DNA from: Glandiceps talaboti
Lineage: Eukaryota; Hemichordata; Enteropneusta; Spengelidae
Reading direction: 5' to 3'
Length of the DNA stretch: 47,500 bases
Assembly (NCBI RefSeq): GCF_964340395.1
Contig: NC_135554.1
Coordinates: 24,738,092 to 24,785,591, forward strand
Made by a program: the position numbers and the translations under genes. The notes beneath the pieces are model-generated. The model had not been told where the DNA came from. It saw only the letters and a list, made by a program, of their open reading frames with translations, and did not search any database. The number at the start of each line of letters is the position of its first letter. Position 1 is the stretch's first letter. This document shows positions 1-23,991 of the stretch, in pieces.

Positions 1-32
<32 letters not shown>

Positions 33-38
33 CATACA
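1..38. repeat. (TACA)n microsatellite at window start
   Basis: Tetranucleotide repeat running off the left end of the window, in the intron before the first visible exon of gene 1. Confidence 0.95.
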
Positions 39-103
39 GTCGTCAGAATAAATGTTCAAACTGCATTTCTTCTCTGACCAATTGATCCCATTTCTCGCTA
101 CAG

Positions 104-11512
<11,409 letters not shown>

Positions 11513-12931
11513 GAATACTGAATGCATGGGTGATAAATGGTCTTGCGTCACAGTTACGTCACAAATTCACAACGTTCAGAATTTCCGTCAAATAATATCC
11601 AGATTTATCACTGAAAATCCATGCGGTTGAGAAATACCAGATACATTTAAACAATGTTCATTTCGTCTATGTACAGTGTAAAGAGGACCCTTTGAAGGAG
11701 AACAGCATATAATCAATGAATATATTAATTACAAAATGTTCAAACAATATTTGCTTAAGCACAAGTACTACAATATGTACTTTTTTAATTTGTGACGATT
11801 TTACAAAACTTTGCAAACAGCAGTTGATCGTACTTGTTTCCATGGTAACAATCCATGAAATGCGGTCTCGTAGAATAATACTTACTCATGATATAATAAT
11901 TATAATAATTATTCTTGTCAAATGTAAATAAGTACTATTTCTTTAAAATAGTAACAACTATGCATGGAGATTCAACACTTTCCTAGAAACGTTGTTTTTG
12001 AGGAGTGTTATAACACATAATATTCTTGATATGTTATTCTGTAAAATAGATGATTTGTATCATCAGACAGTTTTAGTTTTGATACGATATTAATTGGACA
12101 GGTGTACATTTGCAAATGTAGCGACAGGGATACTTGTGGTTACCCTCATTTTCATCTAATAACATATCGTTGGGTAGTGAGCCCACGATTATCTTGGCTC
12201 TGCATCTTGATGAAAAATTATTATTCAAAATGTGAATTTTATAACTATTGATAAGTCCTGTATTGGATGTTACTACTACACTTTTTTTTATGATATTAAG
12301 GTAATGTATTATGATATTAACAGAAATTCTTTAAAGCATTTTATATCTTTTAAATTATCTTTTGCTAATAATTAATCTACTTCTTGCTTTTGTTATTACC
12401 AATTGCATTTAGAGATGCAGTATTCATTTTGATTGTCTTCACTTTAAGGATTGAACTGTTTAAATATGTATTTTAAGAATATTATTAAAAAGCAAATACC
12501 ATGGGAATTATTATGATACATTATTGAATATTATATTATAGCATTACCAATTCCAGTGAATTTTGTGACGTCATCGTTGTACATTATTACTGATAATGTA
12601 CTCCGTTATTGGGCATCGCGGCCCTGGAACGAGCATAATAATACAAGCTCATGTCCGTAAGGCAATAAAGGTGTGGGTATTTAAGAACAGGGAAATTATG
12701 GGGTAAACACCATAAGCATTTTTTTAAAAAAGGACTGAAATTAAAATGAAACAAATTTGTGTTCACAGCAGTTCAGTGAAGTGTATATGTGTACGTATGT
12801 GTGTCGCTATGATTAGTATTCAGCTTCCGGGCCGAACATGGCAGACGATGTTCAGCGCTGTGTATATCATACGTTGTTTTGCGTTTCTCGGTCTACAAAT
12901 TCACTGGAATTGGCAAAACTATAAAATAATA
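11513..12931. other. Putative 3' UTR and downstream flank of gene 1
   Basis: AT-rich, with no coding signature. An AATAAA at 12664-12669 is one possible poly(A) signal. A palindromic TGACGTCA (CRE-type site) occurs at 12566-12573. The small frames here (for example 11716-11931 and 12746-13027) show no recognisable domain. Confidence 0.5.
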
Positions 12932-13071
12932 ACAATAATGTACGCCCTCCCAGTCCATAATGGACTCAAGCAAACTTTGCACTCCATAATGGGCTTGGCT
13001 GTCGCCTCGCCCATTATGTCGTTCTAAGTTTGCTTCCGTCCATTATGGGCTGGGAGGGCGTACATTATTGT
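12932..13071. mobile_element. 140-bp fold-back element (MITE-like)
   Basis: The left end ACAATAATGTACGCCCTCCC is mirrored exactly by GGGAGGGCGTACATTATTGT on the right. Pairing continues inward through CCATAATGGAC, AGCAAACTT and ATAATGGGC with few mismatches, leaving a loop of roughly 15 nt. Almost the whole element is stem, and it is more GC-rich than its surroundings. A short non-autonomous DNA transposon is the simplest reading. Confidence 0.8.
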
Positions 13072-15987
13072 TTATGTAACCAGATGCATCACACAATGAA
13101 AACAATTAGGAGTATGAACCATCATTTAGGCAGTTATGAAATTAACAAAGTGTCATTGAGCTGTTTTGATAAAAAATAGTTACTTGATGATGGCATAACA
13201 TCAATGGCATATGGTCATTATAAAATTTGATTAAAAACATCTAGAAGAAGGAAATGGTGTTGGAAAACAGTGTTAGAAAAGATATTGACTAACAGATTGT
13301 GATTGCGAATAAACTTTCCTATGCATTAAAAAATATATAAAAAGAATGTTGTATATTTATGTCGTTCCAGTGAATTCCTAGATGAATTTTGGTATTGGGA
13401 TTCTAGGGATCCAAAAACATTGCGAACAAACTTTCCTATGAATAAAAATATATATTGAAGAAAAAATTCCAAGACGATATTTGGTATTTAGATTCTGGCA
13501 GGAGAAAATACTAGAAATTGTAATGTCATTCCAGAGTCGTTCCAGAGAGTGTCAAAAGTGTGTTTACAATCTCAACTCATATACTACCGGGGGGGGGGGG
13601 GTTCTAAAAGAAACTTATCCTAGTCTGAGCAAGATAACTGTATATATGTTTAGACTTGTAAAACAAACCAACATGTTTATTTAACTTAAACCTGTACTAG
13701 GTGCAACTGGGCTATTATTTCCCAGATCTAGACATCCAACTATTTATACACAGGAAATTGTTAATAAAAATATCAATAACTAGAAATTGTACATATTAGT
13801 TAGAGTTTTATTTTATTTTTAAGTAGGATAGTAATAAGTTGAAATCGTGATTCATTGGGGCGCATATATTTTGGGTGCGGACCCAAAAATAAATTTGATT
13901 GAATACATTGCACCATGCTATATGCATTTCTATACAAATAAGCTTATGTTTACCGACAGGCGATCAATACATTGCAGGGTATACGATATAACGAGTATTA
14001 TTATATCTATAGTGACAAAAAAGCTTCAAAAAACGTGCTAGTTGCTGCTAGTGTAACTTTAAGGTAGAATGCGCCATGGAAATAAAACAATTTGCAGTTA
14101 TATATTTGCTCAAGATAAATGTGATCTCTGTACAAGTACCAAAAAGATTTATGCAAATCAAGTTTCTGAAACATGTCAAAAGGATGTTATAATGGACTTG
14201 AACCTCTAACATGGACACCAATCGGTGTTTATTATACTGTAAGGGAAAATCAAAGATTATTTCCGTGAAAACGAGAAGTGAGCCCTAAATTTCTTTCATT
14301 GCGTCAATCGGACCCACAGCTAGCTTTCAAATTACAATGTTTGGAAATATTTGAATAACTTTTGATTTTGCGAAGTTGGTCTCTGCGCCATTGTCTACCT
14401 TAATGTGACGAGGATGAAACGATAAAACACTCTTCTGTTATGTATCGAGTCTAAAAGTTAAATTGAAATGGCCATTACTTGGTAGAGTAAGTTCGAGTGT
14501 GTCATTTGAATGCGACGTCGTGTCAGTAAGACAAAGGGTACTTTCACGGTTGCCAAGGACGAAATTAATGTCAACTTGTGTAAGTACGTACCTACACATA
14601 TAACCAATACAAAATGGGTCAATATTGTAATTAAAAGAATGTTACGCTTGAGGTAGTCGTGCACATCAGGATCAGCACGTCGAAAATAAAACACAAGCAA
14701 ACAGAAAACAAATCCCGCCTTTCATGCTCATACCATAGTTGGGTTCAACACTCGAGCGAGTCACGTTTGTGATTTTGAAAATCTCTGTTTAGCACATAAA
14801 ATTAATACAACATGTAGGCGTATGGTGATCAGTACAATGAACCAGGGAATTGTAAGTACATAATTGACGTTTTCAGATAACAAAAATGGCCCTCCCACTG
14901 CTGCTGAAATTCGTATCTATGCCAATTTAAAGGTATGTGTATAATTTATATCAACAATGGAAATGTAAACAATAAGGTACTCGATGTGTACAGAAAACTG
15001 CGCCATTTCAAATTATTGCTTTCTTGGTGTAAATTTGAAATTCTAGCAACTGTTCTAGCTAGTACTACATAGTGCTGTTTACAGATAAACAATGGATATA
15101 ATTCTTGAACAAGAATAGTAAGGTCCAGTTTCGGAATTGAAAGCTGACTGGCATTGATTAAACTTGGTTATTTTTAAAACGAATAGTTTTCCTTCATCAA
15201 GATTCTGTAATGTTCTCATCAGTTTCTACTGCAAAAAGTAATAATATATGATTCATATGGCATTGCTTATTAAAATTCTTTGCAGGAAGTAAAGAATATA
15301 CACATGTATATAACTGTCTCTTTTCAATGGCTGAGATCATGATACATGTTCCAACACATCCTTACACAACCTCTGACCCTGGAATACTTCCTGCTAGTCT
15401 TTTGAATAGTGGTATGTTGTTTTGTTTCCATCAAGATCAAGACGTGCTATCTGACTTCTAAATGTTTGTTTTATTATATTATCATTTTGTTATTGTTGTT
15501 TAGGAAAGTAGCTATAGCTAGAATGTAAATACATCCAAGGTATTAAAACTTTAATACAACCACAGATACACAAACTATACTAACATAACGTCACACCAAG
15601 GAAAGAATGCAGGGAAAATTCAAATCACTGAAATGCATACAAAAAATAAAGACTTGCGAAAGACAGCAAAAAAGAGAAAAATATAGGTAAAAGTAATACT
15701 GTGCAATTCAAAAAAAGTAGCAGAGATAACAATCGACCACACGTCTTTGTTTGAAATGTGAGATGTTATTGGTCAGTCTCGTCATGACGTTGTTCCAAAT
15801 TACAATAACCTGCACACCCATGATCGTTCATATTGGCAACCCAGTGGAACAGTCCTGGGTTATAGTTCATCACTAGAGAGACGATTCCGTAGTTTAGTAT
15901 ACAAACGTAATAGACTGGTGGCCAAGCACCTGTTACATTACATCAGACAGAAAAGATATTTTATGCATATTTGTTTGACAACAGAGA
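13072..15987. other. Intergenic region between gene 1 and gene 2
   Basis: No coding exon recognised. It contains a diverged tandem duplication of about 118 bp (units starting near 13302 and 13420, each with TTGCGAAYAAACTTTCCTATG), a run of twelve G at 13590-13601, and otherwise unstructured AT-rich DNA. The promoter of gene 2 should lie near its right end; I see no clear TATA box. Confidence 0.5.
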
Positions 15988-16060
15988 ATGGCTATTCAAG
16001 TGTTGTTCGTCCTCTTCCTGTTTTCTCTAGCTGCCAACATTAAGTTCGGCTGTGCTACAG
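15988..16060 (+). CDS. Gene 2 exon 1: signal peptide
   Basis: ATG at 15988, donor gtatgt at 16061, leaving in phase 1. Encodes 24 residues: basic-poor start, hydrophobic core (IQVLFVLFLFSLAANI), Cys near the end. Length is exactly 73 nt, the same as the first exons at 29522, 43397 and 47257. Confidence 0.75.
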
Positions 16061-18890
16061 GTATGTATCAAATGTTTTAAGGATTGAACAGTAAGACTCA
16101 CGTGATCAGAATATTTTACAAAATTCAAAGCAAGAGTCGTGTCAAGATCCTATATAATTTTTATAAAATCATTGATTCTTACTTGTTTAAAAGTATAGCT
16201 ACAATATCTGATCATTTTAGCCAAGTTTAAGGTAATTGGCATTCACTAAACAAATCCCTTCATTATTTGAAATTCAATTTGTTTGAACACATTTAACTGA
16301 CTTCTACCCATCATTGTAATATAAAGCTCTAAAGGAACAAGCTGTTTTGTAGCTTGGACTAAGTAAATTCAACACCGTACCAGATATACAATGGTTTTGT
16401 TTGCTTGCTTGTTTTCACGAGTACAAAACATTGGTTCAAATTACTCCATGTTGAGTCAGATATGAAAATTAGAAGTGGGGTACCGGTCAAGTGTACCTTG
16501 TGACAGGTAAACATTCAACCATTTCTCACTTATTTACTTCCTCGTTAGTTTTCTTAAAGTGGCCATAAGATTATGATATGGAATTTTAATCACTTAAACG
16601 ATTTTCTATGTTTTCTATTTCATTTGCAAAACATTATGAAGTAATGTAGCTGTGTCCGTGTTAGTTATTCAATATAGTGCAAAAAGTCAAACAACGTGTA
16701 AAAGGTTTTGATTTTAAATTGGGTTACTGCCAACACTAACACAGTGGATTGTAATGTGGCATACAAGTTACTCCTTATAATATGCACTTACCACTGTCAC
16801 AACTAGGTAAACAATATATCCGAATATGGAGTCAGTCCAATTGTATGCTCATTAGATCAGTAGCTTGCAAGGGCGACCGAACGCCACTGCCGGATTAAAA
16901 GGTAAGAGTTTATGTAACGGGGCTGTAGATAACAAGGTTGACTCTCTGGTGAGAACCCTAAAAGCTCGTCTGCGCCTCGGACAAAATAATGAAGCTTTAC
17001 CCAATAGTGTCCGATTATTTTCAGTTAATGACCTCTCACTTGACCTCTAACTATCAGTAAAAGGTAACTGTAGAATTCTCCTAATCCCAAACAAAGGTCT
17101 GGGCAGAGGTTTACAATTATTATTATCACGTACACAGACCTATAATAGTACAGGAACCCTTTTAAACTTACTGAATTCTCTGGAGATGATATGGTGAATC
17201 CTAGTTGTGCACTTATGAAAAAATGCTGCCCTCTCTCCTATCAATTCAAAGGTTGAATAGGGCATGATGGTTGTTCAAATTTTGGCGAATGTCTTTCAAC
17301 ATTCAGAGCCAAGCCGAAGCATCAAAAGATTGATACGGAAAATTACAGACTTGGACCTTGTTATATAATCATTCGCCCAACAAGACTCCATGTCAGATGT
17401 GGTATCTTAAATATAAAAGTACTGGTCTAGATCGGCCCCAGAATCTGAATATCTGTCTATTTGACTTATTATTACCAGTACTGAGTATACGTAGATTTAG
17501 CGCGACTGTACACGCGCTAAAACGTCCTTAGTTCGTTCAACCTAAGTTAGGACATGCATGTATCTTTTGGCCATTGAAGATCTCAGATCAGGGGCATGAG
17601 GCAACAATTCTGGTGAAACCCGAAAATGATAATGATGTGATACAGGTGACAAAGGCCCAAGTTAGCTATGAGTCTCATTTACATACTTATTTCTTTATTT
17701 AAAGTATATTTTAATAAACTCATTATACACACATATTTGTTATTTTGGATATTAGGCCAGAAATGATTTGTACGTATGTATTTCTGGAAACATTTTTAAT
17801 AATCGCAGAAAAAGTTTATATAAATATGGAAGACTCTAAAATAGAATAAAGGAAAAGAAAGTATAAGGATAAATTTAGTCTGTAAATGCTTTAATGGAAC
17901 ATGATCGATCATGGTGCAAAATCGACGCTTAGTTCTCTCGCGACAGCTGACGCGCTGTTTGCCATGCTCGAGCTCTGAACGCATTCCTTGCTTAAACTTG
18001 TAATACAGAGGGGTAGGACACGACATCGAATAAACCAACCAGGACGCTTGAAATCGAACATGTAGTGACCCATGAATTTTCGCTCGAAGCTCGAAACCAC
18101 CTGCTGCCCTCTTGTGGTGAGATATATATTTCGCATGTTGCAGTACATTGTGGCTTTTGCGGGATTTAAAAACAGATTGCTGAAACAGCATATTATATGA
18201 ACTGAAGCTCCGAAACGGTGCGTCTTTTGCGAGGGATATAAACAAAAACAAAATTGATAATATCTTGGTTTAATCAATATTTGGTGCCGTAGAGTTGCGG
18301 TAGGCTCGAACACACAGTCGATTCCGGTCTATATTATTTTCATAAAATTACGTAAAAATAATCATTAAACATTAGTCGTCATATCTGTGTCTCTTCAAAA
18401 TATACCTTTGAATGAAAGAGAAACCGTAACAAGATCATTTGACTGCGTAAACAAATACTCGTAAGTTTGCCCGAAACAGAAAGCGTCCGTGAACGAGGGT
18501 GATGTGGTTTCGATCTTACGACGAAAAAGAACACCACAGTGTCCTACCCTTCCTTTTTTACCAAATGAGCAAATTGAGCAAATGTTGAGCGCGTGGAGGT
18601 TGAATTTTCAAATTCCAAGATTCGAATCATTCGATCTCGCGATAAGACAGAGAAGTAAATTATACGGCCGTTGGGGGCGCTATTCAATCGGTACACTCCG
18701 CAGCAGCGTCCGGCGTCCCGTACATTCTATTTGTATTCCAGTGCAATTCGATCGAGTTAAATATATGTGTTTCTCTTTGTATTATAATTAGATATTAATT
18801 AGCGATTCGGGATACTGAAATAATGATAAACAAGAACTTGACAAAACTTGTTGATGTTGTCTATATTCACGTTATTCAATATTGTTATAG
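16061..18890. other. First part of gene 2 intron 1
   Basis: Contains a segment (16210-16730) duplicated at 25430-26720. The frames at 16865-17050 (+) and 17796-18313 (-) are open but match nothing I recognise. The 17900-18310 stretch is less AT-rich than its surroundings and could be an unrecognised transposon. Confidence 0.45.
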
Positions 18891-19195
18891 ACACCAGAAT
18901 TGTTGCCTCATGCCCTTGCTCAGATAGAAAGCATTCAAAGGAGAGCTTTAAGAATCATTTATCCTTTTAGTACCTATAAGGAATCATAATTACGTCTGAA
19001 CTCAGAGTCCTTAGAGATTCGACGTCAGATATGTCGCAAGTTTGCTTCCCAAGTGTTAAACCAGTCTGAGACCATAAACTCAATCAATCACCATGTTCCA
19101 GCACTTATAAATCACCAGTACCCAACAAGAAATCGGAATGTTAGGAATATTAAAGTAAGAACTAAACGGAAAGAACTCGGTCCAGTTGCTTACTG
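18891..19195 (+). mobile_element. Decayed LINE reverse-transcriptase C-terminal fragment
   Basis: In one frame this reads IESIQRRALRIIYPFSTY, one in-frame stop (TAA near 18987), then LEIRRQICRKFASQVL and later NHQYPTRNRNVRN. The Q-x-x-x-x-Q-R-R-A-L-R-I-I-(Y/F) and L-x-x-R-R-x-x-x-x-x-F blocks are typical of the C-terminal end of non-LTR (LINE) ORF2 proteins. It is 5'-truncated and inactive, and lies in gene 2 intron 1. Confidence 0.7.
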
Positions 19196-19569
19196 TGCCA
19201 TTTGTTGGAAACCATCATCGTCTCTAGTGTGTTTCGTCATTGTAATATTTCAATTGTTACCACATTTTTTAGTTATCTGCGGTGTCTTTGTTCTGTAATA
19301 ATAATACATGTAATAACTTCATCGCCACATATAAACGCAAATGCTTACAATGGAAATTCATGCAGTTTCGCAGATAAAATAAAACCACATAAAACTGGTA
19401 CAGAATATAAAATAAGATAAAATACAATGGGCGACATGAATTAAAAGCAACGACATAATATGATCTATATGGTAAAAAAGTCGATAATGTAATTCTTCTA
19501 TACTGTGACCCTGAAGGCAGTAATTCAAACATATTGTGTGCAGGGTGAAATTCATCGCTGATTAGGCGT

Positions 19570-19920
19570 AAAAAAATTGTGTGGTTCCGATTACATTCAC
19601 TTTTAAAATAGGTGGGTTAGGTAAACTACATTTGTATCTATTTTATTGTATTGTACATTTTTTTTTATGTAAGAGTGTCTAGTTCAGGTTTACCATTGTT
19701 TTTCAAATGGTGTCTGTGATGTTTATTTCTTCCTATCAGATGTGCAGCCATTACAGATTGGAAGAATAGTTTTATATTGTCGTTTTAAGTTGATGTCAGG
19801 TTCCACACCCACGATTTTCGCGATTTTGTTATTGTTTTCTCTCGAATACGTAAACAAAAGTTTAGGGTCGGCGTGAAAAAGTAAGTGGGGTCGGGTAACC
19901 GGAACCAAACAATTTTTTTA
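19570..19920 (+). mobile_element. Dispersed repeat family A, copy 2
   Basis: Reverse complement of 490-870. Shared features include ATAGGTGGGTTAGGTA, CAGATGTGCAGCCATTACAG, ATTGGAAGAA and the end GGGGTCGGGTAACCGGAACC. It lies in gene 2 intron 1, directly upstream of family B copy 1. Confidence 0.7.
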
Positions 19921-20016
19921 TTTGGCCTTATTGATTTTGATTTCCTCGTGATGCGATCAATGAAGAGTGATTTAAGGGAAGGAAGATCTGCCCAAATAAT
20001 TAAAGACGCATTTTTA

Positions 20017-21380
20017 CCTTCCGTAAGGAAGGTCTTAATATAGCGATGAAGTCTGTGTGTCTGTGCATGTGTCTGTGCGTGTGTGTGTGTGTGTGTCACG
20101 ATTTCCGAAAAAACGGCTTCATCAATTCAAACGAAATTTCATAGACATCTTCCGTAGGGTAATGGCAAGAACTGATTAGGTTTTGGTAATAATCTGATGA
20201 ATATTAATGACCAATTTGAGTAATTAATCGATCGAACGAGTATAAAGTTGGCGTCAGATTCAGATTCAGATTCAGATTCAGGTAGTGTTATCTTATGAAC
20301 GTTATATTGAGCGTCAGATGGCCTCAGATCCGAAGACACCCAACAGACTCAAACCTGAAATAATACCGTTGAGACAACAGGGAAGGATTCTGCTTCCCTG
20401 CCGTCGGGTGTATTCAAATCTGAGGCTATCTGACGCTCAATATGACGCTACCTGAATCTGGATGCCAACTTTAAACTCGTGCTCTACATAGCTCTACATG
20501 TACACTGAGAAAGACTCTGTTTTCAGGGGTTTTGTATGTGCAAACCTTATTTTGTGTTTCCCTTGGATCTGCACTCTGCATTGGCTGCACAAACACGAGA
20601 AAAAATAAGACTGAGACAGGGTATTTAAGTGATTCAAACTCACCAGAAAACAATTTTTTTTTCTTGGCCTTAAAATAGGTTTACAAATTCAATGAGCGCA
20701 GAGTTCACAAACAGGTGAAATATTTATCATCGTTTCAATTTCGTCAAATATGGACTTATCATTTTCAAATTTCACACACTAATGCGCAGATGAATAAAGA
20801 GAAATTGTGTCTTTTTAGATTTTCGATTAGAAGTTAAGGAAGTATTATATTGACCTCGAACCGTCTCCTTTTTACCGTGTTCTTTTCCGATTTCTCTCAA
20901 TAACAAACTACCGCTGTTTGTTGCAAGGCTTGTACATAATCATTTATCTAGCTCTGTATCTCAGGATATAAATACACTCTCACATATTTATCTAGTGTAA
21001 TAATCTATAATTTATACCCAAATCATGTGTGTGGTCAAAATATGGAAAATAGACCAAGCCTCGCCTAGCCTACGAAGAAAATTTTGCGACAATGTATCAA
21101 TAATGATGACCTATACATTGACCTCTATATAATCAGTGTACAATGTACAGTGAGGGCGCGCCACTCAAAATCTTGACAATTTTCCCGTAGGGGATCACGA
21201 AAGCCGAGTGAAGTCGAGGATTGCAAGATTTCCTGTGCTGAAAGGCGTGGCGGGCATTTCAACAACATTTTTAACAACTATCTTTCGTTGGGATTTGACG
21301 AATCACAGATATAGAGCTAAATTTCTTGCATAAATCATGAAATTCCTTACGGAAGGCATTCAGTTTAAGTCTGGTTAACA
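20017..21380 (+). mobile_element. Dispersed repeat family B, copy 1 (CCTTCCGTAAGGAAGG element)
   Basis: Starts CCTTCCGTAAGGAAGG and ends near CCTTACGGAAGGCATTCAG. The first 210 bases and last 40 bases are both matched by the reverse complement of 42170-42795, so the two copies share their ends but differ internally. A (GT)n run follows the left end at 20080-20097. No transposase frame is visible. A 245-bp fold-back (20236-20480) is nested inside. Confidence 0.7.
20236..20480. mobile_element. 245-bp fold-back nested in family B copy 1
   Basis: Ends ACGAGTATAAAGTTGGC and GCCAACTTTAAACTCGT are reverse complements with one mismatch. Inner blocks TATTGAGCGTCAGATGGCCT and CTATCTGACGCTCAATAT also pair. 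The left arm carries a GATTCA hexamer run that the right arm lacks. Since this is absent from family B copy 2, it was probably inserted into copy 1. Confidence 0.75.
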
Positions 21381-22020
21381 ACTCTATTTAGCTAAATAGC
21401 ATGGTCTTTCTTTGTAATATTGCAGTACCGGACAGTGAACGAGAAAGTTAGAACACTTTCGACCACGTCATGGTAAAATTGGTAATTTTACTGACACTGA
21501 AACTCTTTTGGCAACGGCGACAGAAAGACTATAACGGGCTCTCTTTATAACGTTATCGACATGTTTTCCCCACTTCAGATCATCTGAAATAAGTGTACCA
21601 AGTAAATTTGAATATTTCAAGAATTTCAACCTTCTTACCGTGAATCGATAGTGAAATGTGACCCATACTGTCTTTCCTTAAATCTGCAATGATTTCCTTA
21701 GTCTTGTCAACTTCAGTTCTAACTCAGACAACTGTAGACTATATAGCTATAGTTGTCTCAGGTTCCAAGCTATTATCAACACACGGCCGTCCCAACAGCA
21801 TGTGTTTTTAAATTAATCATCGTGATTTGACCATTTACAGGTCCCAACGTTTGGAAATTATTATCATTATCCCAGTATAGTACATGAATGTTTAAGTCAA
21901 AAAGCTGGGTAAATATTGATGTGACTTTGACCATTTCACATTATTTTGTGCCTATTATGAGAACTTCAAAGTACATGTATAGGTTAAGGTTGATTTCAAA
22001 TTTGTTTATGTTTTCAACAG

Positions 22021-22163
22021 TTTACATGAGTGAAGAATGTGGTACCACCATAACTAGCTACGGGGATAGGTTGAGGTCCCAACGTTCACAATACTACACC
22101 AGTAACAAGGATTGCACGGTCACATTAACTGCTCCGTTGGGATACTCACACCTTGTACTGGAT
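22021..22163 (+). CDS. Gene 2 exon 2: first half of CUB domain
   Basis: Acceptor ...gttttcaacag at 22020, donor gtaagt at 22164, phase 1 in and 0 out. Starts VYMSEECGTTITSYGDRL and includes DCTVTLTAP. This matches the equivalent exon of the intact paralogue (30457-30599) in length (143 nt), phase and both cysteines. Confidence 0.85.
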
Positions 22164-22546
22164 GTAAGTAGTGACTCGTATTAAACTTAATGAAACCATT
22201 ATGTAGCTGTTGAATAGAGCTAACTCTCCTCAAATGGATAGGAAACAGGAGATACACAAAGACTGTGATCAAAAGATCTATGACAGATCTCCTTTGTGGT
22301 GATGACTTGATGGCATGCATTGAATAACTACACATTATGCACCCGCATTCACACTTGAATCAGGTCATATTGAGCTGTTGTCAGGGCAACGTGGTATTAA
22401 TTCTCTTGCAGGTAAAGTTTATTTCAACATACATTAGGGTGCCTTGCATCTAATTAATATCCGACGTAGTGTACAGTCGCTGTACACTACATCTTTTTCT
22501 CTGTTAGGTTTACTGTCGTTTGATGTTTTGTGGACGCCCGTTACAT

Positions 22547-23189
22547 CACAGGGTGCTCAGGCTCATTTAGTTCTGTTTACAAATATAAACAAAACAAAAT
22601 AAACATACAAGTAAACAAACAAACAAACAAACAAACAAACAAACAAACAAAATAAACTGACAAATGAGTAGATACATACAAGAGTAAATGACAACAAACC
22701 AACGAACAACCAAACACTGCCCCCCCCCCCCCCCCCAATGGTCACATATGGAAATAACCGACAAGGGTTGAGACTGATCTCGGGATTTCAGCCTTTCTAT
22801 TCATTTAGCTGTCAATTTCGCCTGGTAAAAATGTGAGTTCTAAGCATATTTGTTCTAGCGAGGTGGATTTTTGACTGATCTGAAGTCAATTTATGGCATT
22901 TTTTCAGGATATGAAAATTATAATAGTACTCCTAGTACTTGATCAGTCTCAACCCTTGTCGGTTATTTCCATATGTGACCATTTGGGGGGGGGGGGGGCA
23001 GTGTTTGGTTGTTCGTTGGTTTGTTGTCGTTTACTCATGTATGTATCTACTCATTTGTCAGTTTATTTTGTTTGTTCGTTTGTTTACTTGTTTATTTGTT
23101 TGTTTGTTTTTGTTTGTTTGTTTACTTGTATGTTTATTTTGTTTTGTTTATATTTGTAAACAGAACTAAATGAGCCTGAGCACCCTGTG
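22547..23189. repeat. Large palindrome: arms 22547-22779 and 22941-23189
   Basis: Arms of about 233 and 249 bp are almost perfectly reverse-complementary: CACAGGGTGCTCAGGCTCAT against ATGAGCCTGAGCACCCTGTG, and GGGTTGAGACTGATC against GATCAGTCTCAACCC. Each arm contains a tetranucleotide (CAAA/TTTG)n tract and a homopolymer (18 C on the left, 14 G on the right). Loop is about 161 bp. It lies in the gene 2 intron where the second CUB exon is missing. Confidence 0.85.
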
Positions 23190-23481
23190 GTTAAATAAGA
23201 ACCAACGACAGTTGACGTAACAGACAAAAGAAATCGCAACTGTGCAATACATCGGGTTCTAATCAGCTTGGGTGCGTTGCAACCTGTACTGAGCCTGTAT
23301 ATATCGAAAAAGGCCAGTGCAGACATGAATATCATGTGTGTAATGTATATTTGTTTTCTGCTGTGTTGTGGTGCAATGTCTATCTGTGAGTGAATGTATG
23401 TGATTAAGATTTCTCAGCACCTAGAAATCCAAAACTATGCAGATACGATGTGCTAATCACAGTCAAGTCAATTCGCATTCA

Positions 23482-23632
23482 TTTCGTATTCGTATTCGTA
23501 CTCGTATTCGTACTCGTACTCGAAGCTGCAGCCGGTTTGTATTTGTATTTATATTATTTGTATTTGTATTTGTATTTGTATTTGTATTTGTACTTGTATT
23601 TGTATTTGTATTTGTATTTGTATTTGTATATT
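23482..23632. repeat. (TATTCG)n to (TATTTG)n hexanucleotide tract
   Basis: Hexamer repeat starting TTCGTA and CTCGTA, changing to TTTGTA, in the intron before the LDLa exon of gene 2. Confidence 0.93.
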
Positions 23633-23751
23633 CACATCTTTCAATACAGGTAATGATAATTCATTAGTAATGGTGTGATGACTTAACCTAATCTGATAGG
23701 AATTGACATCTTGACAAATATAGAAAAACCTATTTTACAATTGCCAAGCCT

Positions 23752-23873
23752 GTGTGTGTAATCTGTGTGTTTGCATGCATGCATGTATGCATGCATGCAT
23801 GCAGGCAGGCATATATGCATGTGTGTGCATGTTCATGTGTGTGTGCATGCGTGTCTGTCTGTCTGTATGTGTG

Positions 23874-23907
<34 letters not shown>

Positions 23908-23945
23908 TGTATGTATGTATGTATGTATGTATATGTATGTATGTA
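23752..23945. repeat. (TGCA)n/(TATG)n microsatellite
   Basis: Tetranucleotide run ending about 45 bases before the LDLa exon of gene 2. Confidence 0.93.
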
Positions 23946-23991
23946 GATTAGTTAATATAATTGATATTACATCCTTTCATCATTTGAACAG

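Noticed and set aside
12566-12573. Palindromic CRE-type site TGACGTCA (also at 41930-41937)
   Set aside because: Single 8-bp matches are expected by chance at this scale, and neither lies at an obvious promoter.
17796-18313. Two minus-strand frames of 151 and 134 residues
   Set aside because: They overlap each other in different frames, show no recognisable domain, and have no splice or codon pattern supporting either. They may lie in an unidentified transposon.
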